A DNA stretch of 47,780 nucleotides from Candidatus Ruthturnera sp. (GTDB lineage Bacteria > Pseudomonadota > Gammaproteobacteria > PS1 > Pseudothioglobaceae), in assembly GCA_030599095.1 (NCBI GenBank), contig JAUVOQ010000006.1:1-47780 (forward strand), in the 5' to 3' direction. Below, in pieces: positions 1-10,292 of the stretch. The position numbers were made by a program, and so were the translations under genes. Below the pieces are notes generated by a model. The model had not been told where the DNA came from. It searched no databases and saw only the letters and a list, made by a program, of their open reading frames with translations. Numbering within the stretch: position 1 is the stretch's first letter; each line of letters begins with the position of its first letter.

Positions 1-117
1 GAATTTAAGAAAGTGGATGAGAGCGGCTGCTATTTTTTTTGTTTTACAAAAAACTGGCTTATTTATGATGAGAAGTCGCTATTTTTTCTATTACACTGGG
101 CAAAATATCGTAAGTAA
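1..117 (+). CDS. Possible C-terminal end of an unknown protein (partial)
   Basis: Frame 1 is open from the window edge for 38 codons and ends in TAA at 115-117. The peptide contains Trp, Cys and charged residues (for example NWLIYDEKSLFFLLHWAKYR), which looks more like a real protein tail than random AT-rich translation. I do not recognise the family and the start lies outside the window. It could also be non-coding. Confidence 0.3.
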   Translation, partial: EFKKVDESGCYFFCFTKNWLIYDEKSLFFLLHWAKYRK

Positions 118-662
118 AAAAAAATAGCATGATTGTTTTTGAGTGATTGAGAATGGTTTTGGGTTTGTTTTGGGTTTTTAAGGGTTGACTAAATAAACAA
201 TAAAAAGCGATATTGGCTATTTTTTGAATCAAAGTTGATTTTTACTGGATTTTTAGATTTTGATGATTGTTTTAGGGGTTATATAGGGGGCTTTTTACGG
301 TAAAAGAAGTTTGCAACGTCAACTTAATGCCAAGGTCATTAAATTGGTATTTATCGAAACATTATGTTAATGAGTAAGACTAATATTAAGCCTAAGAAAC
401 ATATACTGACAAACTACATAAAAGGGGCTGATAATCTACGTTAGCGTGATTTTAATCAAGCAAATGGCTACTCACTGGGCAGACGATATTACTCACATTA
501 AAGTCTATCAAGGCTGGCGTTACGTGGTTGATGTTTTGATAAATACTCATCATGGCACTTGCTTTTGTAAGTCTTATCTGCTTTTGAGTAACAGATTTAC
601 CATGTTTTATTCTTTATTTAGGCTGGTGTTCTTTGGCATTAAGTGGGATGATGTATATATTT
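118..662. other. AT-rich intergenic region flanking the transposase relic
   Basis: Apart from the transposase fragment at about 314-575, this stretch shows no recognisable gene, RNA or repeat. The part at 118-300 is T- and G-rich with short homopolymers. The last 80 bases lie downstream of dksA and show no convincing terminator hairpin. Confidence 0.5.
314..575 (+). pseudogene. Decayed IS3-family transposase (OrfB) fragment
   Basis: Three reading frames together give the middle of an IS3-type OrfB integrase-core transposase. Codons from 314 read QRQLNAKVIKLVFIE. Codons from about 346 read GIYRNIMLMSKTNIKPKK, then ADNLR, an in-frame stop at 442-444, and RDFNQAN. A third frame from about 470 gives THWADDITHIKVYQGWRYVVDV. 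In intact family members the order is YGxRR, RLM-xMNIKPKR, NLLxRDF, then W-x-x-DITYI-x-GWLYLAVVID, where the first catalytic Asp is in DITYI. The element has at least two frameshifts and a stop, and its ends are not recognisable. A weak echo of the next motif (D-KYSSW) follows before similarity fades. It cannot encode a working enzyme. Confidence 0.7.
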
Positions 663-1073
663 TTAAACCTCTTTTTTCTCTGCAATGGTTTTGCAATCAA
701 TGCATTCATTGGCAGTAGGGCGCGCCTCTAGTCGTACTAAGGAAATTTCAGCACCACAGGTTTTACAAAAGCCATAATTGCCGAGTTCAATAATGTGCAG
801 GGTTTTGTCAATTTTGCCGATTAGTTTTCTTTCACGATCACGTGTTCTTAATTCTAAAGCAAACTCTTCTTCAAGAGTGGCTCTGTCGTTAATATCAGCA
901 ACTTGGTTTGAATCTTCTTGAATATGATTGATGGTTGATTCAGCATCATCAACTAATTGTTCTCTCCATGTATTTAATTTATTTTTAAAATGTTGAATCT
1001 GAGTGTCATTCATAAATTTTTCATTTTTTTTAGGCTGATAAGCAGAAATTTCTTGATAGTTTGCTTGTGACAT
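663..1073 (-). CDS. dksA: RNA polymerase-binding transcription factor DksA
   Basis: DksA binds in the RNA polymerase secondary channel and works with ppGpp to retune rRNA, tRNA and amino-acid promoters. The 136-residue product aligns along its length with the E. coli protein (151 aa) and lacks part of the N-terminal leader. The coiled-coil tip keeps two acidic residues (D60 and D63 in DINDRATLEEE). The zinc finger has four cysteines, C103, C106, C124 and C127, so this is the canonical Zn-binding form and not a Cys-poor paralogue. The signature RDRERKLI and RLEARPTANECIDCK are present. The gene is divergent from cbbY across a 90-base AT-rich gap that must hold both promoters. No strong Shine-Dalgarno is visible, and an internal Met at residue 21 is a less likely start. 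Confidence 0.95.
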   Translation of the reverse strand: MSQANYQEISAYQPKKNEKFMNDTQIQHFKNKLNTWREQLVDDAESTINHIQEDSNQVADINDRATLEEEFALELRTRDRERKLIGKIDKTLHIIELGNYGFCKTCGAEISLVRLEARPTANECIDCKTIAEKKEV

Positions 1074-1163
1074 AATAACTAGATTAATTAAAAAAAGTAT
1101 GTTTATACCTAAACTGCCTTAAAATAGCAATTTATTTTTTACATTTCTCATTATAAATTTTTT

Positions 1164-1925
1164 ATGGCATTAGAAGCATTAATTTTTGACGTTGACGGAA
1201 CTCTTGCAAATACTGAACGTGATGGGCATTTGAAGGCCTTTAATTTGGCATTTGAAGAGCTGGGTTTAGATTGGCATTGGTCAAACGAGATTTATCACCA
1301 ATTACTCAATATAACAGGAGGGCAACTGCGGATTAAATATTATTTAAAAAAATACAAGCCAAGGTTTGGACATCAACATTTGGATGATTTTGTCGCCTCT
1401 ATTCACCAGTTAAAAACTAAAATTTATGTACGTTTAATGGATCAAGGTGCGGTGCCTTTGCGAACAGGTGTTAAACGTTTGTTTAATGAGGCAAGAAAAG
1501 CCAATCTTAGATTGGCAATTGCCACAACAACAACCCCTGCTAATGTTGATGCCTTGATTGCAAATACATTAGGAGTTGAAGCGCTAGATTGGTTTGAAGT
1601 GATTGCTGCTGATAATATTGTGCCAAAATTAAAGCCAGCTGGTGATATTTATACCTATGTCTTAGAGCAGATGAACTTAGATCCCACAAGATGTTTGGCG
1701 TTTGAGGATTCACATAATGGCATTATTTCAGCAACACAAGCTGGACTTAAAACTATTATTACGGTTAATGAATATACAAACAAACATGAATTTGATGGTG
1801 CGTTGGTCGTGCTTGACCATTTGGGTGATAAAAACAAGCCTTTTAACTTAATCAAAGGTGATGCGACTAATGCAATTTGTGTTGATGTGGCATATTTACG
1901 AGAACTGTATGCAGCGCATTGTTGA
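1164..1925 (+). CDS. cbbY: CbbY-type HAD phosphatase (xylulose-1,5-bisphosphate phosphatase-like)
   Basis: This is a HAD-superfamily subfamily IA hydrolase of 253 residues. Motif I is DVDGTLA with nucleophile D9 and general acid D11, motif II is T121 in AIATTTTP, motif III is K157, and motif IV is E181-D182 in AFEDSHNG. The cap segment begins TERDGHLKAFNLAF, typical of CbbY, which in autotrophs removes the RuBisCO inhibitor xylulose-1,5-bisphosphate. That substrate is inferred from family resemblance; no cbb gene is visible nearby. The coding end overlaps the start of ilvA by 17 bases, so the two are probably co-transcribed. A TATAAA at 1152-1157 lies so close to the ATG that the message may be nearly leaderless, and no Shine-Dalgarno is visible. 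Confidence 0.85.
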   Translation: MALEALIFDVDGTLANTERDGHLKAFNLAFEELGLDWHWSNEIYHQLLNITGGQLRIKYYLKKYKPRFGHQHLDDFVASIHQLKTKIYVRLMDQGAVPLRTGVKRLFNEARKANLRLAIATTTTPANVDALIANTLGVEALDWFEVIAADNIVPKLKPAGDIYTYVLEQMNLDPTRCLAFEDSHNGIISATQAGLKTIITVNEYTNKHEFDGALVVLDHLGDKNKPFNLIKGDATNAICVDVAYLRELYAAHC

Positions 1926-3402
1926 TTTAGCAAACGATACACGTGTTTATGAGGTAGCAAGTGTGACACCATTGTCTTTTGCGCCTCAAATATCTAAGCG
2001 CACTGGTAATAGGATTTATCTTAAAAGAGAGGATAAACTGGTCATTCATGCCTTCAAACTTCGAGGTGCGTATCAGAAAATTTCAAACCTATCTGCTGAG
2101 CAAGCTTCTAAAGGTGTTGTAGCCTCAAGTGCAGGTAATCATGCGCAAGGCGTTGCTCTGTCTGCTAAAAAATTAGGCATTAGCGCGATTATCGTTATGC
2201 CACTTTCAACGCCTAAGATTAAAGTCAACGCTGTTGAGCAATTAGGTGCAAAAGTCGTCCTACGTGGCGATGTGTATGATGATGCTTACCAATATGCCAA
2301 ACAGTTAGAAAAAAGCCAAGATTTGGTCTTTATTCACGCTTTTGACGATATTGAAGTGATGGCAGGACAAGCAACCATTGCCAAAGAATTGTTAGAGCAA
2401 CTACCAAGTATGGATAAGGTTTTTATTCCTGTTGGTGGTGGCGGTTTAATTGCTGGCATAGCAACTTATATCAAGCATTATGCACCTAATATTAAAGTCA
2501 TTGGTGTTGAACCAGAAGATTCACCCACACTTTATCAAGCATTGAAAAACAACAAGCGTGTGGTATTAAAAGATGTAGGACGTTTTGCTGATGGCGTGGC
2601 GGTTAAGCAAATCGGTGAGCAAACGTATCCTATCGCCAAGCAAGTGGTTGATGAGGTGATTTTGGTCAGTAATGATGAGATTTGTGCTGCCATTAAAGAT
2701 ATTTATGAAGATGTGCGTTCAATTGCTGAGCCTGCAGGTGCTTTGGCAACCGCTGGAGTGAAAAAGTATGTTGAAAATAACAAGATAAAAAATAAAAACA
2801 TCGTCTCAATTGTATCAGGTGCGAATGTTAATTTTGATCGTCTGCGTTATATTTCAGAACGTGCTGATTTGGGCGAGCATAATGAAGCCATTATTGCTGT
2901 TACTATTGATGAAAAACCAGGCAGTTTTTTAACATTCTGTCAAATGTTAAACAACCACGCAATTACTGAGTTTAATTATCGTTTTGGGTCTGATGCTCAA
3001 GCACGTATTTTTGTTGGTGTGGCTTTAAATGAAGGGTTAAGCGAAAAGAAAGCCTTATTAGATAAACTGTCAAAATCATTTCATGTGTTGGATATGAGTG
3101 ATAATTCAATTGCGAAAGCGCATATTCGTTATATGGTAGGTGGTCGTGCAAATTGTGAAAATGAAGTGATTTATCGTTTTGAGTTTCCTGAACGACCAGG
3201 TGCTTTGCTTAATTTTTTAAAAAAAATCGGCAGTCATTGGAATATTTCATTATTTCACTATCGTAATCATGGCGCTGATTTTGGTCGTGTGTTGATTGGT
3301 TTACAAGTTAGCGATGTATCCAAACTTGAGAAAAAATTTGATGAGTTGAGCTATTTCTATCAAAACGAGACCAACAACAAAGCTTATCAATATTTTCTTT
3401 AA
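1909..3402 (+). CDS. ilvA: Threonine ammonia-lyase (threonine deaminase), biosynthetic
   Basis: IlvA deaminates threonine to 2-oxobutanoate, the first step of isoleucine synthesis, using pyridoxal phosphate. The PLP lysine is K50 in HAFKLRGAY. The substrate loop SSAGNHAQG and the phosphate-binding loop PVGGGGLIAG follow. The C-terminal third contains two ACT-like regulatory domains (VTIDEKPGSFLTFCQML and FEFPERPGALLNFL), so isoleucine feedback control is expected. I chose ATG 1909 (497 aa) because similarity to E. coli IlvA begins there (MQRIVDLANDTRVYEVASVTPL). The open frame extends upstream to 1858, but that part is an out-of-frame reading of cbbY. The 17-base overlap with cbbY suggests translational coupling. 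Confidence 0.95.
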   Translation: MQRIVDLANDTRVYEVASVTPLSFAPQISKRTGNRIYLKREDKLVIHAFKLRGAYQKISNLSAEQASKGVVASSAGNHAQGVALSAKKLGISAIIVMPLSTPKIKVNAVEQLGAKVVLRGDVYDDAYQYAKQLEKSQDLVFIHAFDDIEVMAGQATIAKELLEQLPSMDKVFIPVGGGGLIAGIATYIKHYAPNIKVIGVEPEDSPTLYQALKNNKRVVLKDVGRFADGVAVKQIGEQTYPIAKQVVDEVILVSNDEICAAIKDIYEDVRSIAEPAGALATAGVKKYVENNKIKNKNIVSIVSGANVNFDRLRYISERADLGEHNEAIIAVTIDEKPGSFLTFCQMLNNHAITEFNYRFGSDAQARIFVGVALNEGLSEKKALLDKLSKSFHVLDMSDNSIAKAHIRYMVGGRANCENEVIYRFEFPERPGALLNFLKKIGSHWNISLFHYRNHGADFGRVLIGLQVSDVSKLEKKFDELSYFYQNETNNKAYQYFL

Positions 3403-3642
3403 AAAGATTGCCATATTAGATGAGATCACTACATTAATTCATCACAATTTATGAAACAGCACCTTTCCACCTAAAAACTCATCAAGCGATGCGCAGCAGT
3501 CCTTTGGGAGGGCAAATAGCTGGCTACTTTTCTTATTTTTGGATGAAAAATGAGTGGCTTTGAAAATGTGTTTAAATAAATTAGACCACTACAGTTTTTC
3601 AGACCACGGTAACAGCCCTTTTAGAAGGCTTTCCGCAGCATA

Positions 3643-3670
3643 AAAAAGCCTCATAAAAATGAGGCTTTTT
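3643..3670. terminator. Bidirectional intrinsic terminator between ilvA and groEL
   Basis: A perfect 12-base inverted repeat (aaaaagcctcat / atgaggcttttt) with a 4-base loop (3655-3658) is A-rich on its left and T-rich on its right. It can therefore stop transcription from ilvA on the plus strand and from groEL on the minus strand. It lies 20 bases beyond the groEL stop codon. Confidence 0.9.
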
Positions 3671-3690
3671 AACATTAAAGCAGAGCCGAC

Positions 3691-5331
<1,641 letters not shown>

Positions 5332-5619
5332 TTATTCAATAACTGCGACGATGTCGTCTTCACGCATAACTAGCAATGTTTCGCTATCTGCTTTAATTTC
5401 GTTACCTGCATATTGACCAAATAATACTTGATCTCCAACTTTAACATCCAATGCGATAACATCACCATTGTCGTTAATTCTGCCGTGACCAACCGCTAAA
5501 ATCTCACCCTTTGAGGGTTTTTCTGTGGCTGAATCTGGAATAATTAATCCACTTTCAGTGGTTTTTTCCTCTTGTGTTCTACGGACAATCACACGATCGT
5601 GAAGGGGGCGAATATTCAT
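5332..5619 (-). CDS. groES: Co-chaperonin GroES (10 kDa)
   Basis: GroES is the heptameric lid of the GroEL chamber. The 95-residue product starts [14 protein letters not shown] and ends [33 protein letters not shown], both diagnostic. The mobile loop that contacts GroEL is near residues 17-32 ([15 protein letters not shown]). The ATG is preceded by AGGAG at 5625-5629. The gene lies 66 bases downstream of rpoH in the same direction. I found neither a CIRCE operator nor a clear sigma-32 promoter in that gap. Confidence 0.97.
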   Translation of the reverse strand: MNIRPLHDRVIVRRTQEEKTTESGLIIPDSATEKPSKGEILAVGHGRINDNGDVIALDVKVGDQVLFGQYAGNEIKADSETLLVMREDDIVAVIE

Positions 5620-5624
5620 TTTTT

Positions 5625-5629
5625 CTCCT
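5625..5629 (-). promoter_or_regulatory. Strong Shine-Dalgarno of groES
   Basis: The minus strand reads AGGAG five bases before the groES ATG. It stands out because many genes in this window have weak or no Shine-Dalgarno sequences, and it fits high expression of the chaperonin. Confidence 0.75.
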
Positions 5630-5652
5630 AGTTAATAAACAAACAAATAATT

Positions 5653-5671
5653 TTTAAGCTTGATGCTTAAA
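5653..5671. other. Small stem-loop between rpoH and groES
   Basis: A 7-base perfect inverted repeat (tttaagc / gcttaaa) with a 5-base loop lies between the rpoH stop and the groES start. The stem is AT-rich and no strict T-run follows on the minus strand. It could be a weak terminator, an mRNA processing or stability element, or part of the groES leader. It is not a CIRCE element. Confidence 0.4.
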
Positions 5672-5685
5672 CTTAAAATCAGCCT

Positions 5686-6528
5686 TTAAAGAGATTGCTC
5701 TTGTAAGTTTGATTTAAGCTTTTGCATGGCTTTGGTTTCAAGTTGGCGTACTCTTTCTTTTGAGATACCATACTTGCCTGCTAAAGTATGTAGGGTTGTT
5801 TTTTCTTCTTTCAAGTATCTAGATTGTAAAATATCTAAACTTCTTTTATCTAGCGATGATAAGGCTTTGTAAAGTTGCTGTTGTTGGTTCTGTTTTGAAT
5901 CGTCTGTGAGTAATAACTGCTCAGGTGTTTGGACATTTTCATTGGTTAAATATTGTTCTGGTGCGTGAGAATCTTCATCATTAGATATTTCAAACGTCAC
6001 ATCGTTAAATTGCAAGCGTGATTCCATTTCTAACACATCTTTACGGCGCACACCCAAATCATTGGCAATTTTATCTGCTTGTTCTTCGTTCAATGAACTA
6101 TAAATATGCGCTTTGGCTCGTTTGAGTTTGAAAAATAATTTGCGTTGCGCTTTGGTTGTGGCAACTTTAACAATTTTCCAATTTTTGAAAACAAACTCGT
6201 GAATTTCAGCACGAATCCAATACACTGCGAATGAGGCAAGACGCACATTCCTATTCGGATTAAAACGCTTAACTGCCTTCATTAATCCGATGATGCCTTC
6301 TTGCACAAGATCGGCTTGTTCAAGACCGTAGCCTTTGTAACCATGGGCGATAAAAGCGACAAAACGCATGTGCGATAAAACCAATTTTCTAGCCGCACTT
6401 AAATCGTGATTTTCATACAATTGAACGGCTAATTCATGTTCTTGTCCGCTGCTTAAGATGGGTGGATATTTTTGAACCTCTAAACTTGAGGTTTTTTTAG
6501 CAGATGATAATGCGAATTCTTGACTCAT
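5686..6528 (-). CDS. rpoH: RNA polymerase sigma factor RpoH (sigma-32)
   Basis: RpoH directs RNA polymerase to heat-shock promoters. The 280-residue product has sigma region 2 (residues about 50-120, including DLVQEGIIGLMKAVKRFNP and YWIRAEI) and the RpoH-specific box QRKLFF at 128-133, which separates it from RpoS and RpoD. The region-4 helix-turn-helix lies near 245-270 (GISKERVRQLETKAM). The gene follows gmk after 47 bases and precedes groES by 66 bases. Direct adjacency of the heat-shock sigma factor to groESL is unusual among gammaproteobacteria, where rpoH commonly sits near ftsYEX. Confidence 0.93.
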   Translation of the reverse strand: MSQEFALSSAKKTSSLEVQKYPPILSSGQEHELAVQLYENHDLSAARKLVLSHMRFVAFIAHGYKGYGLEQADLVQEGIIGLMKAVKRFNPNRNVRLASFAVYWIRAEIHEFVFKNWKIVKVATTKAQRKLFFKLKRAKAHIYSSLNEEQADKIANDLGVRRKDVLEMESRLQFNDVTFEISNDEDSHAPEQYLTNENVQTPEQLLLTDDSKQNQQQQLYKALSSLDKRSLDILQSRYLKEEKTTLHTLAGKYGISKERVRQLETKAMQKLKSNLQEQSL

Positions 6529-6575
6529 TTGTTAAATAACGAACGATAAATATTAGTAAGGTTCAATATTGTAGA

Positions 6576-7187
6576 CTATATCAATGTTTTAAGCAAATCT
6601 TGATGCTGGTTTGATTGTTGCGCTAATGTTAGGCGTTTGGCGTGCACAATGGTTGATAAATCATTCAGAGCTACGTCAAAGTTATCATTAATCAGCAGAT
6701 AGTCATACTCATTAAAGTGTTGGATCTCACTCGCCGCATCATGCATTCTTTTGTCAATAATGCTTTGATCGTCTTGCCCTCTGTTGATTAGACGTTCTTT
6801 TAATGCAGTCTGAGAAGGTGGGAGAATAAAAATACCAACGGCATCATTAAAAGTTTGTTTAACCTGTCTAAAACCCTGCCAGTCAATCTCTAAAATAACA
6901 TCAAAGCCATTATTTAGCAAATCTTGAACCGATTGTTTGGCGCTGCCATAGTCATTATCAAACACTTGGGCTGATTCAATAAAGCCGTTGCTATTTTTTA
7001 TTTTATTAAACTCATTTTTAGAAACAAAAAAGTAGTTTTCACCCTGCACTTCACTTGGGCGTGGCGTTCTAGTGGTGTGTGAAACTGAAACACACAGATG
7101 ATCAATTTTTTTAATCAGCGCTTTAACTAATGAGGTTTTTCCACATCCAGAAGGGGCGGAAATAATAAACAACACACCACTACTCAT
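6576..7187 (-). CDS. gmk: Guanylate kinase
   Basis: Gmk phosphorylates GMP to GDP for nucleotide and (p)ppGpp pools. The P-loop APSGCGKTS lies at 11-19. The GMP-binding stretch [19 protein letters not shown] and the lid region [15 protein letters not shown] follow. I chose the ATG at 7187 (203 aa), where similarity to E. coli Gmk starts ([14 protein letters not shown]), instead of the longer frame to 7217. That ATG overlaps the yggX stop (ATGAGTAG), which indicates translational coupling. rpoZ, a frequent partner of gmk, is not adjacent. Confidence 0.95.
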   Translation of the reverse strand: MSSGVLFIISAPSGCGKTSLVKALIKKIDHLCVSVSHTTRTPRPSEVQGENYFFVSKNEFNKIKNSNGFIESAQVFDNDYGSAKQSVQDLLNNGFDVILEIDWQGFRQVKQTFNDAVGIFILPPSQTALKERLINRGQDDQSIIDKRMHDAASEIQHFNEYDYLLINDNFDVALNDLSTIVHAKRLTLAQQSNQHQDLLKTLI

Positions 7188-7449
7188 TGGGCTTGTAACC
7201 TTGGATGTTATCCGCACCTTCTTTTGAAAAGAAGAACTTATCCATTTGTTCTTTAAGATAACTTTGTGCGTTTGAATCCATCAGATTTAAGTTGTTCTCA
7301 TTAATCAACATAGTTTGATGTTCAAGCCAAAGTTGCCAGCCTTGTTTGGATACATTATTCAGTATTCTTTGACCCAATTCGCCAGGATAGGGCGCTTTAT
7401 CTAAGACTTCAAGTTGCTGGTCTAATTTAATGCATTTTACAGTATTCAT
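7180..7449 (-). CDS. yggX: YggX-type Fe(II)-trafficking / oxidative damage protection protein
   Basis: This 89-residue protein matches the YggX family, which helps protect iron-sulfur clusters from oxidation and is proposed to handle labile iron. It has the family's N-terminal Cys (C6) and the conserved YPGELGQRI and [11 protein letters not shown] blocks. The start codon overlaps the murJ stop (ATGA at 7446-7449), and the end overlaps the gmk start. It therefore sits in a tightly coupled murJ-yggX-gmk run. In E. coli yggX is next to mutY; that partner is absent here. Confidence 0.9.
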   Translation of the reverse strand: MNTVKCIKLDQQLEVLDKAPYPGELGQRILNNVSKQGWQLWLEHQTMLINENNLNLMDSNAQSYLKEQMDKFFFSKEGADNIQGYKPNE

Positions 7450-8987
7450 TGTTTTTTCATTCCTATGTTTAGCAGTTTTATGCTGGCAAAATATACAATA
7501 ATTGCCAGCATAATGGTTGTACCAAGTAATGTTATTCTTGAGCCAACACCCGCTTTTAAATAAAGCTCAACTTCTGATCCAAAAATCAAAATAAAGACAG
7601 CCATTATAAAGCTTGCAATCAAGGCTTTAAAAAAAGTTTGATATAAGTTGTTAGAAATATTAAAGATAGATTGTTTGTTTAAATAATAATAAAGCAAACT
7701 GGCATTGAGTAAAGCAGAAATAGAAGTGGCTATTGCCAAGCCTACATGAGCAAAATAAAAACCTAAAATGATGTTTAAGCAAACATTCAATACCATGGCA
7801 ATTACCCCGACTTTAACTGGTGTTTTGGTGTCTCCTCTGGATAAAAAGACAGGGGCTAAAATTTTAACAAAAATAAAAGCCATTAACCCTGAGCCATAAG
7901 CCATCAGGCTTAATGATGATTGTAATGCAGCAAATGCATCAAATTGATCGTATTGAAACAAGGTGATAATTAAAGGTTCAGCAAGCAACACCAAACCAAC
8001 ACAGGCGGGTAGTCCAAGTAGCAATCCAATTGTTAAAGCATTATTGATTGTTTGTACAAATTTTTCATCATTTTTATCAGCAAAATGATGGCTTAATTTG
8101 GCTAAAGACACCGTTGCTAAAGCAATACCAATAAGTGCTAGGGGCAACTCTAATAGCCTGTCTGAATAATATAGCCATGAAACACTACCACTAACAAGAA
8201 CCGAGGCAATCATGGTGTCAACTAATAAATTGATTTGCGATACTGATACGCCAAATAAGGCAGGTAACATGCGTTTTTTTAAGGTTTTGATTGCCCGATG
8301 GTCGCCGAATGCTAACTTAGGTAGTTTTTTTATTTTAATTAAAAAAGGTATTTGGAATAAAAGCTGTGCAATGCCACCAAAAAATACACCCCATGCTAGT
8401 GCCATAATTGAGGTGTCTAAATATTCAGATAAATACACAGCACTTAAAATCATAGAAATATTGAGTAAAACTGGTGTAAATGCAGGTATTGCAAATTGGT
8501 CGTAAGTGTTTAAAATAGCACCAGAAAAAGCCGTTAAAGAGATGAACAATAAATAAGGAAAGGTAATTCTTAGCATATCTGTTGCTAGGTTAAATTGCGT
8601 TGGGTCGGATGAAAAGTAAAATCCCCAAGCAAACATAAAAATAATGACAGGTGCAATAATAACGGCAACAGCGGTGATTGTAATCAACACAACAAGAAAT
8701 TTTGTGCCAATATGGTTAATAATGTTTTGAACCTCAACTTGCGTATTATTGGCTTTAGCCTCAGCCAAAATAGGCACGAAAGCTTGTGAAAAAGCACCTT
8801 CGCCAAATAAACGTCTAAGAAAATTAGGGATTCTAAAAGCGACCAAGAAAGCATCAGTCAGAGCGTTAGCACCAAAATATCGGGCAATAAAGTAATCACG
8901 CACTAGACCTAATATGCGTGAGATAAAAGTCATGGCAGCGATAATGCTACTGGATTTTAAAAAAGACTTATCCAAAACAAAGGACAT
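7446..8987 (-). CDS. murJ: Lipid II flippase MurJ
   Basis: MurJ moves the peptidoglycan precursor lipid II across the inner membrane. The 513-residue product is strongly hydrophobic with about 14 predicted helices, as in the MVF (MviN) family. Its N-terminus has the family block [30 protein letters not shown] and [18 protein letters not shown] chose ATG 8987 ([19 protein letters not shown]) because similarity starts there. The open frame runs to 9056, but the extra part overlaps lpxA out of frame. lpxA ends 10 bases upstream, and the murJ stop overlaps the yggX start by ATGA. Confidence 0.94.
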   Translation of the reverse strand: MSFVLDKSFLKSSSIIAAMTFISRILGLVRDYFIARYFGANALTDAFLVAFRIPNFLRRLFGEGAFSQAFVPILAEAKANNTQVEVQNIINHIGTKFLVVLITITAVAVIIAPVIIFMFAWGFYFSSDPTQFNLATDMLRITFPYLLFISLTAFSGAILNTYDQFAIPAFTPVLLNISMILSAVYLSEYLDTSIMALAWGVFFGGIAQLLFQIPFLIKIKKLPKLAFGDHRAIKTLKKRMLPALFGVSVSQINLLVDTMIASVLVSGSVSWLYYSDRLLELPLALIGIALATVSLAKLSHHFADKNDEKFVQTINNALTIGLLLGLPACVGLVLLAEPLIITLFQYDQFDAFAALQSSLSLMAYGSGLMAFIFVKILAPVFLSRGDTKTPVKVGVIAMVLNVCLNIILGFYFAHVGLAIATSISALLNASLLYYYLNKQSIFNISNNLYQTFFKALIASFIMAVFILIFGSEVELYLKAGVGSRITLLGTTIMLAIIVYFASIKLLNIGMKKQ

Positions 8988-8997
8988 TTCTAAAACA

Positions 8998-9789
8998 TCA
9001 CTCCTCAGCTGGACCACGCATAATGCCAACTTTAGAACTGCGAATGCAGTTAACAAATTGCACCACTTCTGGATGGTCAGATTCTGATTGTTCTAATTCT
9101 TTAAGAGATTGGTCTAATAAGCCAGATTCACGATAAACTGCTTTAAAGGCGCGTTTAATGGCGGCAATCGCATTAGGGCTAAAGCCTCGTCGTCTCATAC
9201 CTTCGGCATTAATACTTCTAACTCTAGTTTGTACGCCAGAGGCAACCATATAAGCAGGAATGTCTTTGTTGATTTGGCAACCCATGCCAACGTAAGTGTG
9301 CATACCAATCATGCAAAATTGTTTAACCAAGGTAAAACCACCCAAAATTGCCCAATCATGAATTCTAACATGACCTGCAAGAGAGGCATTGTTGGACATA
9401 ATAATGTGGTTACCCACTTGGCAATCATGAGCAATATGAACATAAGCCATTAACAAATTATTAGAACCGACTCGGGTGATGGAATTTTCTTTTTCGGTGC
9501 CACGGTTAATGGTACAAAATTCACGAATTAGATTGTCATTGCCAATAATTAAACTAGATTCTTGACCTTCTGCATAAGTAATATCTTGCGGATCTCCACC
9601 TATTAAAGCGAAAGAGTAAATGTGGTTATTTTTTCCAATTTTGGTCGGACCTTGAATAACGGCGTGGGCTTCAACAATGGTGCCAGAATCAATTTCTACA
9701 TTGGTACCGATAATGACATAAGCGCATATTTCAGCCTTTTTATGAATTTTTGCACTAGGGTCGATAATTGCACTAGGATCTATAGCCAC
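8998..9789 (-). CDS. lpxA: UDP-N-acetylglucosamine O-acyltransferase (lipid A)
   Basis: LpxA transfers a 3-hydroxyacyl chain from ACP to UDP-GlcNAc, the first step of lipid A synthesis. The 263-residue protein is a left-handed beta-helix of hexapeptide repeats (for example IDPSAIIDPSAKIHKKAEI). The catalytic histidine is H121 in HIAHDCQVGNH. The C-terminal helical domain includes NAEGMRRRGFSPNAIAAIKRA. It follows fabZ and precedes murJ; the usual downstream lpxB is missing here. Confidence 0.96.
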   Translation of the reverse strand: MAIDPSAIIDPSAKIHKKAEICAYVIIGTNVEIDSGTIVEAHAVIQGPTKIGKNNHIYSFALIGGDPQDITYAEGQESSLIIGNDNLIREFCTINRGTEKENSITRVGSNNLLMAYVHIAHDCQVGNHIIMSNNASLAGHVRIHDWAILGGFTLVKQFCMIGMHTYVGMGCQINKDIPAYMVASGVQTRVRSINAEGMRRRGFSPNAIAAIKRAFKAVYRESGLLDQSLKELEQSESDHPEVVQFVNCIRSSKVGIMRGPAEE

Positions 9790-9847
9790 TTTACGTTCCT
9801 TGATTTTTTTAGAGATATTTGTATAATTATGCGAAGGTCTTTTTTAA

Positions 9848-10291
9848 TTAATCTGCTACTTTTTGAGTGCACATAAGTTCAGCGTTCGTCACAGTTTGAT
9901 TATCCACAGTTGCTTTGCATTTAAACTTCCAAATACCGTGCTTAACTGTTATGACTTCTATCTCTAAACGCAACTGGTCTCCGGGTTCAACCATGCGTTT
10001 AAATCTGACTTTGTCAATGCCAACAAGCATATATATTTGTCCACTAATTGGCTTGCCTACTTCAGATTTAAAAGCCAAAATGCCTGTTGCTTGCGCCAAA
10101 GCCTCAACAATCATAACACCAGGCATAATTGGCTGATTAGGAAAATGCCCAGCAAATTGAGGCTCATTAAAGGTAACATTTTTTAACGCCACAATTGATT
10201 TGCCAACTTCCAGTTCTAGCACTCTATCAATGAGTAAAAAGGGATAACGATGGGGCAGATAGTTTTTGACGTCTTGAATGTTCATTTCCAT
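9848..10291 (-). CDS. fabZ: 3-hydroxyacyl-[ACP] dehydratase FabZ
   Basis: FabZ dehydrates 3-hydroxyacyl-ACP in fatty-acid elongation and competes with LpxA for the same substrate. The 147-residue hot-dog-fold protein has catalytic H49 ([12 protein letters not shown]) and E63 (VEALAQATG), and the N-terminal [13 protein letters not shown]. The ATG at 10291 is preceded by AAAGGA; a second ATG two codons later is also possible. The gene starts two bases after the lpxD stop, in the classic lpxD-fabZ-lpxA order. Confidence 0.96.
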   Translation of the reverse strand: MEMNIQDVKNYLPHRYPFLLIDRVLELEVGKSIVALKNVTFNEPQFAGHFPNQPIMPGVMIVEALAQATGILAFKSEVGKPISGQIYMLVGIDKVRFKRMVEPGDQLRLEIEVITVKHGIWKFKCKATVDNQTVTNAELMCTQKVAD

Positions 10292-10292
10292 G

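Noticed and set aside
446-718. 90-codon open frame on the plus strand as a hypothetical gene
   Set aside because: Its first part is one frame of the decayed IS3 transposase and its end runs antisense into dksA, so it is not an independent gene.
1655-1972. 105-codon minus-strand open frame
   Set aside because: It is antisense to the end of cbbY and the start of ilvA, both well supported by motifs.
3403-3642. Possible gene or mobile-element remnant between ilvA and the terminator
   Set aside because: Short frames exist on both strands, but none shows a recognisable motif. I can support only the terminator in this gap.
5620-5690. CIRCE operator or sigma-32 promoter before groES
   Set aside because: No TTAGCACTC/GAGTGCTAA pair and no CCCCAT-type -10 box is present. 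The small inverted repeat there is unrelated in sequence.
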